Shown: one piece after another, positions 58,951-64,000 of the stretch | Position numbering within the stretch: position 1 is the first letter of the stretch | How the letters are laid out: every line of letters begins with the position of its first letter | Source of the DNA: Sinorhizobium fredii | GTDB taxonomy: Bacteria > Pseudomonadota > Alphaproteobacteria > Rhizobiales > Rhizobiaceae | Direction of reading: 5' to 3' | Length of the DNA stretch: 64,000 nucleotides | NCBI RefSeq assembly: GCF_002944405.1 | Contig: NZ_CP024307.1 | Coordinates: 392,501 to 456,500 of the forward strand | Made by a program: the position numbers and the translations under genes | Notes under the pieces: generated by a model | What the model saw: the letters and a program-made list of their open reading frames with translations, nothing else | Told to the model about the DNA's origin: nothing | Databases searched by the model: none

Positions 58951-59723
58951 ACCAGGAGGAAAGGGCGCGTGCCTTTCAGGCGCTGCACCGCAAGGGCGAT
59001 CCGATCATTCTTTACAATATCTGGGATGCGGGCAGTGCCCATTGCGTGGCCGAGGCCGGCGCCAAGGCGCTGGCCACGGGGAGCTGGTCGGTGGCGGCCG
59101 CGCATGGTTTCGGCGACGGGCAGAAGATCCCGCTGCAATTGCTGGTCGAGATCGCCCGCGAGATCGTCGCGGCGACCGACCTGCCGCTGTCGGTCGATTT
59201 CGAAGGCGCCTATTCGGAAGACCCGGCCCAGGGTGCCGCCAATGTGGCGCAACTGATCGATGCCGGTGCAATCGGCATCAATTTCGAGGACCAGATCGTC
59301 GGCAAGGGCGGGGTTCATCCGATCGACAAGCAGGCGGCCCGCATCCGGGCGATCCGCGACATGGCGGAGCGCCAGAACGTGCCGCTCTTCATCAACGCCC
59401 GCACCGACCTGTTCCTGCAGGAAAACGATACGACGCGCCATGCAGGTTTGCTGGAGGGTGCGATCACCCGTGCCAAGGCCTATGCCGAAGCGGGGGCGAG
59501 CGGCTTCTTCGCGCCGTGGCTCGTCGATGTCGACCTGATCGGCAAGCTTTGCGCTGCGTCGCCGCTGCCGGTGAACGTGATGATGCGGCCCGGCGCGCCG
59601 GACCTCGCCACGCTTGCCGCCGCGGGCGTCGCTCGGGTCAGCTACGGACCGTTTCCCTACCGGGCGATGATCGCCTGGCTGCGCGGCGAGGCGGAGAAGG
59701 TGTATGAGGGCCCTAGGAAGTAG
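58947..59723 (+). CDS. Isocitrate lyase/phosphoenolpyruvate mutase family protein
   Basis: The 258-residue TIM-barrel protein has IILYNIWDAGSAHCVAEAGAKALATGSW, SVDFEGAYSEDP (metal-binding acidic cluster), GINFEDQIVGKGG and FINARTDLFLQ. The KKCGH loop of true isocitrate lyases is not present, so the reaction is unknown. GGAGGA precedes the start, which overlaps the ada stop. Linked induction with ada could tie it to alkylation stress, but that is inferred from position only. Confidence 0.87.
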   Translation: MNQEERARAFQALHRKGDPIILYNIWDAGSAHCVAEAGAKALATGSWSVAAAHGFGDGQKIPLQLLVEIAREIVAATDLPLSVDFEGAYSEDPAQGAANVAQLIDAGAIGINFEDQIVGKGGVHPIDKQAARIRAIRDMAERQNVPLFINARTDLFLQENDTTRHAGLLEGAITRAKAYAEAGASGFFAPWLVDVDLIGKLCAASPLPVNVMMRPGAPDLATLAAAGVARVSYGPFPYRAMIAWLRGEAEKVYEGPRK

Positions 59724-59914
59724 GTCGGGGCGGAAGCGCTCGTAAGAGGGAACTGCCCCTCATCCCGCTGCCGCGACCTTCTCGCCACAAGCGGGGCGAA
59801 GGGGTATGCCGCGCCGCCTCAGTTCCCTCTCTCCGCGCGCGGGGAGGGGGTTGGTCCTCGGGTTAAACCCGGGTTAAACCCGAGGAGAGGGGCAATTCTC
59901 GCGAGTCGGCCGCC
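59724..59914. repeat. Repeat-rich intergenic region upstream of the argB end
   Basis: It holds a hairpin CCTTCTCGCC / GGGCGAAGG (about 59777-59802), a diverged relative of the element at 32988-33015. A GC-rich inverted segment follows at about 59830-59850. At 59856-59885 there is a near-perfect 30-bp palindrome made of two GGGTTAAACCC units sharing CCCGGG. No gene is visible. It separates two convergent genes and likely ends both transcripts. Confidence 0.6.
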
Positions 59915-60802
59915 TTACGGCACGATCAGCGTGCCGGCGCCGCGTTCGGTGAAGATCTCCAAGAGCACGGAATGAGCGGTCTTGCCGTTGAGGATGACGA
60001 CGCCCTGGACGCCGGACTTGATCGCCTCCATGCAGGTCTCGACCTTGGGGATCATGCCGCCGGAAATCGTGCCGTCGGCGATCAGCGCGTGCGCCTGGGC
60101 GACCGAAAGCTCCTTGATGAGATTGCCCTGCTTGTCGAGAACCCCCGGAACGTCGGTCAGGAACAGGAGGCGCGTCGCGTTGAGCGCGCCGGCAATCGCG
60201 CCTGCGAAGGTGTCGGCGTTGATGTTGTAGGTATGGCCGTCACGGCCGGGGGCCACCGGCGCGATCACCGGGATCATTTCCGAGCGCGCCAGCAGATCGA
60301 GGAGCGTGCGGTCCACTTCGACCACTTCGCCGACGAAGCCGAGATCGAGGACGCGTTCGATATTGGAATCCGGGTCCTTGATGGTCTTGCGCGCCTTTTC
60401 CGCAAAGACCATGTTGCCGTCCTTGCCGCAAAGGCCGATCGCCCATTCGCCGGTCTGGTTGATGAGCGCGACGATCTCCTTGTTGATCGAACCGGCGAGC
60501 ACCATTTCGACGATCTCGACGGTTTTCTCGTCGGTGACGCGCAGGCCGCCCTCGAACTTCGATTCGATGCCCATCTTGTTGAGCATGGCGCCGATCTGCG
60601 GGCCGCCACCGTGGACGACGATCGGGTTGACGCCGGACTGCTTCAGAAGCGCGATGTCGCTGGCGAAGGCGCGCCCGAGCTCGGGATTGCCCATGGCATG
60701 GCCGCCATATTTGACGACGATCGTCTTGTTCTCGTAGCGCTGCATGTAGGGCAGGGCCTGAGCCAGCAGGCGTGCCTGGATTTCACTTTCTGATGCGGAC
60801 AT
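59915..60802 (-). CDS. argB: Acetylglutamate kinase
   Basis: ArgB phosphorylates N-acetyl-L-glutamate in arginine synthesis. The 295-residue amino-acid kinase has [45 protein letters not shown] and [15 protein letters not shown], the usual motifs. I chose the ATG at 60802, which gives a length normal for rhizobia; the extended frame to 60874 is not family-like. engB and yidC are further right on the same strand. Confidence 0.95.
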   Translation of the reverse strand: MSASESEIQARLLAQALPYMQRYENKTIVVKYGGHAMGNPELGRAFASDIALLKQSGVNPIVVHGGGPQIGAMLNKMGIESKFEGGLRVTDEKTVEIVEMVLAGSINKEIVALINQTGEWAIGLCGKDGNMVFAEKARKTIKDPDSNIERVLDLGFVGEVVEVDRTLLDLLARSEMIPVIAPVAPGRDGHTYNINADTFAGAIAGALNATRLLFLTDVPGVLDKQGNLIKELSVAQAHALIADGTISGGMIPKVETCMEAIKSGVQGVVILNGKTAHSVLLEIFTERGAGTLIVP

Positions 60803-60994
60803 GGCGACCCTCGAAATATACCGGCTGCTATCTAGCGCATGTTGCCCGCTGATGGAATGATCCAGGCAACACAAGTCGCCGAAGATTGGCGCCGGTCCAT
60901 GGCGAAAAACCGGCCGCCTGCACGATTGACGAGATTTGTGATTTGACCGATCCTGCTACGGTGCAATCTCTCGAATGTGAGAGAACATGGAACG

Positions 60995-61708
60995 ATGACC
61001 ACGCAGAAGCCCGAGAGCGGGGATTCTCGCCGCGATGAGGTGATCGCCGGGGAATACGTGTTGGGCGTCCTGTCCGCCGAGGACCGCCGCAAGGTCGAAG
61101 CGCGCATGGCGACGGATAGGGATTTTGCGGCAATGGTTCTCCGCTGGCGCAACAATCTCGCCACTTTCGATACGGCCTATGAAACGATCGCGCAGGCGCG
61201 CGCCTTGCCTACCGCCGAGCACCGGGCGTTCGAGGCTCAGGCGGGGGCCGACGATTCCATCGGATTGTGGGATTCCTTGTCGTTCTGGCGCAGCCTCGCC
61301 TTTGCCTCGCTGGCCGCCGTCGCGGTCCTGGTGGTCTCTTTGGCGGGGCTGTTCGGCGGCGGATCGGGCGGTCGGCCGTTGCTGGCCGAGCTTTCGGGCG
61401 AGGGCAATGCGATCGGTTTCGTCGCAACCTTCGATGTCGGCTCCGGGCGATTGCGCCTGACGCCGGTCGCGGCAGGCGGTGACGGCGAAAGATCCCTCGA
61501 GTTCTGGCTGCTGCGGGGCAGCGACCCGGCGATCTCCCTCGGAGTGTTGCCGCAGTCCGGCGAAGGCGAGTTCCGGGTTCCTCCTGCCATGCGGACGAAG
61601 ATAACCGAAGGCTCGACGCTTGCCGTCAGCCTCGAGCCGCGCGGCGGTTCACCGACCGGCTTGCCGAGCGGCCCATTCCTCGCCCGCGGCACTGCCGGCT
61701 ATCGCTGA
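60995..61708 (+). CDS. RskA-like anti-sigma factor
   Basis: The 237-residue protein has a cytosolic anti-sigma domain at about 10-75 (IAGEYVLGVLSAEDRRKVEARMATD, then WRNNLATFD), a membrane segment at about 104-122 (SLAFASLAAVAVLVVSLAGLFGGG), and a C-terminal anti-sigma-K/RskA domain (about 130-235, with FWLLRGSDPAISLGVLP). It would hold an ECF sigma factor at the membrane. No sigma gene is adjacent on either side, which is unusual. It is divergent from argB. Confidence 0.85.
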   Translation: MTTQKPESGDSRRDEVIAGEYVLGVLSAEDRRKVEARMATDRDFAAMVLRWRNNLATFDTAYETIAQARALPTAEHRAFEAQAGADDSIGLWDSLSFWRSLAFASLAAVAVLVVSLAGLFGGGSGGRPLLAELSGEGNAIGFVATFDVGSGRLRLTPVAAGGDGERSLEFWLLRGSDPAISLGVLPQSGEGEFRVPPAMRTKITEGSTLAVSLEPRGGSPTGLPSGPFLARGTAGYR

Positions 61709-61768
61709 CCTCGCGAGACATGCCGGCAATGCTTTTAGACCTTCATCCGGCTGCCGCAACCTTCTCCA

Positions 61769-61797
61769 GCGCCGCGCGTCCAATTGGACGCGCACAC
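61769..61797 (-). repeat. Terminal hairpin of the dispersed palindromic repeat, copy E
   Basis: The perfect palindrome GCGCGTCC-AATT-... at 61774-61793 is preceded by CAGCGCC. On the minus strand it reads GCGCGTC...GACGCGC then GGCGCTG, as in the 3' hairpin of copy A. The rest of the element is not visible. It lies between the anti-sigma gene and the DUF1269 gene, which are convergent. Confidence 0.5.
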
Positions 61798-61837
61798 GCC
61801 GCGGCTGGGAGTGGGGGTTTCTTCATCAACTGAAGAG

Positions 61838-62377
61838 TTAAAAGCTCCCCGCCTGCGGCGACGGCGTCTGTGCCTCGGAGAGGGCGGCCTGCAGTTTCTG
61901 CTCCTGCTCCGGCGAGAGCGAAGTCTTCAATACGCGGCCGCGAAGCCCCGAGAGTTCGGCCAGAACCTTCTCGGGCTGCACCTTGCGCACTAGGATGAAA
62001 AGGGCCGACGAATTGTTCGGGATCGTGCTGCCGAGCGACTTGATGAATTCGTCGTCGATGCCGTAGTCGGCAAGTGAACCGGAGAGGGCTCCGGCGCCTG
62101 CGCCGAGCGCGCCGCCGATGGCAAAGCCGGCGAGCGGGTTCAGGAAAAGCAAGCCGACAAGTCCACCCCAGAGCGAGCCTGACAGAAGACCCGAGGCGGC
62201 ACCGACGGTGGTGAGATTGAGGCTCTGCTTCAAATGCACCTTGCCTTCGGCGTCGCGCACCACGACGACCGCGTCTTCGAGATCGATCAGATATTCCTTC
62301 TTCAGGCTGTGGAGCTTCAGGAGGACCCGGTCGGCCTCCTCCGGCGTGTCGAAACCAATGACAATCAAGTCGGACAT
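61838..62377 (-). CDS. DUF1269 family membrane protein
   Basis: The 179-residue protein has SDLIVIGFDTPEEADRVLLKLHSLKKEYLIDLEDAVVVVRD at the start, a Gly-Ala-rich membrane hairpin (about 60-105, with GSLWGGLVGLLFLNPLAGFAIGGALGAGAGALSG), and ADYGIDDEFIKSLGSTIPNNSSALFILV. These are the conserved blocks of DUF1269. The function is unknown. AGGAGAGAGAGAG precedes the start. It is convergent with the anti-sigma gene. Confidence 0.87.
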   Translation of the reverse strand: MSDLIVIGFDTPEEADRVLLKLHSLKKEYLIDLEDAVVVVRDAEGKVHLKQSLNLTTVGAASGLLSGSLWGGLVGLLFLNPLAGFAIGGALGAGAGALSGSLADYGIDDEFIKSLGSTIPNNSSALFILVRKVQPEKVLAELSGLRGRVLKTSLSPEQEQKLQAALSEAQTPSPQAGSF

Positions 62378-62514
62378 CTCTCTCTCTCCTCTGACCGTGA
62401 GGCGACGAGCACCTGTCGTCGCCAGCGAGGAGATAGAGCGGCCGAAGTCGCCGGGTAGTGAGTTGCGGCAGATGTCTTTGGCGGCACCGGCGACCGGTGC
62501 CGCGCATGACGGTT

Positions 62515-63168
62515 TTAGCGCAGGACGGCCTGCTCGATCGCCGTGCGCAGATCTTCGATCCCGGCGCCCTTCTCCGACGAGGTCGACAACACCTCGGGAT
62601 AGGCGGCCGGCCGCTTCTTGATTTTCTCGAGCGTTTCGGCGACCAGCCGCGGTACGCCGGCGGCCTTGATCTTGTCGGCCTTGGTCAGCACGATCTGGTA
62701 GGAGACCGCCGCCTTGTCGAGGAGCGACAGCACTTCCTCGTCGTTCTTCTTGATGCCGTGGCGTGCGTCGATCAGCAGGTAGACGCGTTTCAGCGTCGAG
62801 CGGCCGCGCAGATAGTCGAAGACGAGTTTCGTCCAGGCATCGACCTGCTCCTTCGGCGCCTGGGCGTAGCCGTAGCCGGGCATGTCGACGAGCGCCATCG
62901 GCGGCAGATCATCGGCCTCGCCGGAATAGCCGTCGGGCACGAAATAGTTGAGTTCCTGGGTGCGGCCTGGCGTGTTGGAGGTGCGGGCGAGCCCTTTGTG
63001 TCCGACGAGCGCATTGATCAGAGAGGACTTGCCGACATTGGAACGTCCGGCAAAGGCGATCTCGACCGGGCCCTCGGGCGGCAGGAATTTCATCGCCGGC
63101 ACGCCGCGGATGAAGATCCATGGCCGGCCGAAGACACTCGAGGCGTTCTGATTGTTCTTCCCGGACAT
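62515..63168 (-). CDS. engB: Ribosome biogenesis GTP-binding protein EngB (YsxC/YihA)
   Basis: The GTPase helps assemble the 50S subunit. The 217-residue protein has the P-loop [16 protein letters not shown] (G1), TPGRTQELN (G2), DMPGYGYA (G3) and TKADK (G4). Both ends look complete. It lies downstream of yidC on the same strand with a 164-bp gap containing a terminator. Confidence 0.96.
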   Translation of the reverse strand: MSGKNNQNASSVFGRPWIFIRGVPAMKFLPPEGPVEIAFAGRSNVGKSSLINALVGHKGLARTSNTPGRTQELNYFVPDGYSGEADDLPPMALVDMPGYGYAQAPKEQVDAWTKLVFDYLRGRSTLKRVYLLIDARHGIKKNDEEVLSLLDKAAVSYQIVLTKADKIKAAGVPRLVAETLEKIKKRPAAYPEVLSTSSEKGAGIEDLRTAIEQAVLR

Positions 63169-63276
63169 GTCCTGACCTTCCTCTTTGCCGGGCCGGCATC
63201 GGGCTTTTGGCCCCGCTTGTCAAGCGCAGCCGCACCTTCGGCCGCCGCGGCGGTTCCTCTCACGGGAAATGAGAAA

Positions 63277-63301
63277 GCCCCGGATCTTTGTGATCCGGGG
63301 C
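63277..63301 (-). terminator. Rho-independent-like terminator after yidC
   Basis: Perfect 10-bp arms GCCCCGGATC and GATCCGGGGC around TTTGT. On the minus strand the stem is followed by TTTCTCATTT, a modest uridine tract. It lies 31 bp beyond the yidC stop and before engB. Confidence 0.7.
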
Positions 63302-63332
63302 CGCAAACTGGCGCAGGGGAGCAAAGTGCCGG

Positions 63333-64000
63333 CTATTCCGCCGGCTTGGGTTTCTTGGCGAACATCCCCTTCAGGTTGTCGAAGAGCTCGATCTTCACGC
63401 CCTGGCGCTTCATGATGATTCCCTGCTGAAGGATCGACAGGGTGTTGTTCCAGGCCCAGTAGATCACCAGACCCGCCGGGAAGGACGCCAGCATGAAGGT
63501 GAAGACCAGCGGCATCCAGGTGAACAGCATCGCCTGGGTCGGATCCGGCGGCGTCGGGTTCATGCGCATCTGCAGGAACATCGTGATGCCCATGACGATC
63601 GGCCAGATGCCGAGATGCAGGAAGGCCGGCCCGTCGAAGGGAAGCAGGCCGAAGAGATTGACGATCGTCGTCGGATCGGGGGCGGAGAGATCCCTGATCC
63701 AGCCGAAGAACGGCGCGTGACGCATCTCGATGGTGACGTAGATCACCTTGTAGAGCGCGAAGAACACCGGGATCTGGATGAGGATCGGCCAGCAGCCCGC
63801 CAGCGGGTTGATCTTCTCGTCCTTGTAGAGCTGCATCATCGCCTGCTGCAGCCCCATGCGGTCGTCGCCGAACTTCTTCTTCAGTTCCTCCATCTTCGGC
63901 TGGACCTTCTTCATGTTTGCCATTGAGGCATATTGCTTGTTGGCGAGCGGGAAGAAGATCAGCTTGACGACGATCGTGGTGATCAGGATCGCGATGCCGA
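63333..64000 (-). CDS. yidC: Membrane protein insertase YidC, C-terminal part (5' end outside window)
   Basis: The frame is open to the right edge of the window and gives about 222 C-terminal residues. It starts within the first core helix ([30 protein letters not shown]) and continues with the cytoplasmic helical hairpin ([30 protein letters not shown]). [20 protein letters not shown] and the remaining three core helices follow, ending [26 protein letters not shown]. YidC inserts and folds inner-membrane proteins alone or with SecYEG. It precedes engB in the same direction. Confidence 0.95.
   Translation of the reverse strand, partial: GIAILITTIVVKLIFFPLANKQYASMANMKKVQPKMEELKKKFGDDRMGLQQAMMQLYKDEKINPLAGCWPILIQIPVFFALYKVIYVTIEMRHAPFFGWIRDLSAPDPTTIVNLFGLLPFDGPAFLHLGIWPIVMGITMFLQMRMNPTPPDPTQAMLFTWMPLVFTFMLASFPAGLVIYWAWNNTLSILQQGIIMKRQGVKIELFDNLKGMFAKKPKPAE

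Overview
The window looks like core chromosome of a Sinorhizobium/Ensifer-type alphaproteobacterium. The support is high G+C codon use throughout, the fused malic enzyme/phosphotransacetylase-like protein of the rhizobial TME type, both ornithine-lipid acyltransferases (olsB and olsA), a dCache chemoreceptor with a CheR-docking tail, rhizobial intergenic palindromes, and a gene order (tme-mutS-glnD-murJ, phoH-ybeY-corC-lnt, def-fmt-truA-dapE) that I remember from S. meliloti. I see no rRNA or tRNA gene, no CRISPR array, no prophage and no intact insertion sequence. The species cannot be fixed from sequence alone.

Layout. 1-7.6 kb: tail of a probable sppA, ihfB, a LapA-domain membrane protein, a CoxG-like protein on the minus strand, then an overlapping run of two RNA/SAM methyltransferases and lspA, an orphan hybrid histidine kinase, and olsB. 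7.6-22.9 kb: a gene-free stretch ending in a strong terminator (possible sRNA), tme (minus), mutS, glnD overlapping murJ and a VOC protein, trpS, a UspA protein, a NifU-like Fe-S scaffold, tsaB-rimI, olsA. 23-30.5 kb: miaB, then phoH-ybeY-corC, an inverted NYN-domain gene with repeat debris, lnt, and an XRE regulator. 30.5-35 kb: metK behind a palindromic operator-like site, trmB, DUF1150 and Hsp20 (with a sigma-32-like promoter), and a nucleoside hydrolase. 35-44 kb: chemoreceptor, ribokinase and rmuC on the minus strand, then def, fmt-truA on the plus strand, then a membrane protein and dapE on the minus strand.

44-50.6 kb is the most unusual part. It is an RND efflux operon (adaptor plus inner-membrane pump) whose first gene is an HSL-family alpha/beta-hydrolase that has lost all three catalytic triad positions; a LysR-type regulator is transcribed divergently. 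50.6-64 kb: DEAD-box helicase, DUF805, dapD, a LOG-family protein, a HAD pyrimidine nucleotidase, a sterol-desaturase-type gene broken by an in-frame stop, an EamA transporter, ada coupled to a PEP-mutase-family gene, argB, an anti-sigma factor with no adjacent sigma gene, DUF1269, engB and the start-truncated yidC.

Most genes are housekeeping: translation and RNA modification, envelope lipoprotein maturation (lspA, lnt), lysine/peptidoglycan precursor synthesis (dapD, dapE, murJ), methionine/SAM supply and nitrogen sensing. Unusual signals are concentrated in the intergenic DNA (a dispersed palindromic repeat family, candidate operators, a candidate sRNA) and in the degenerate enzymes noted above. 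Start codons were chosen from Shine-Dalgarno spacing and family length.
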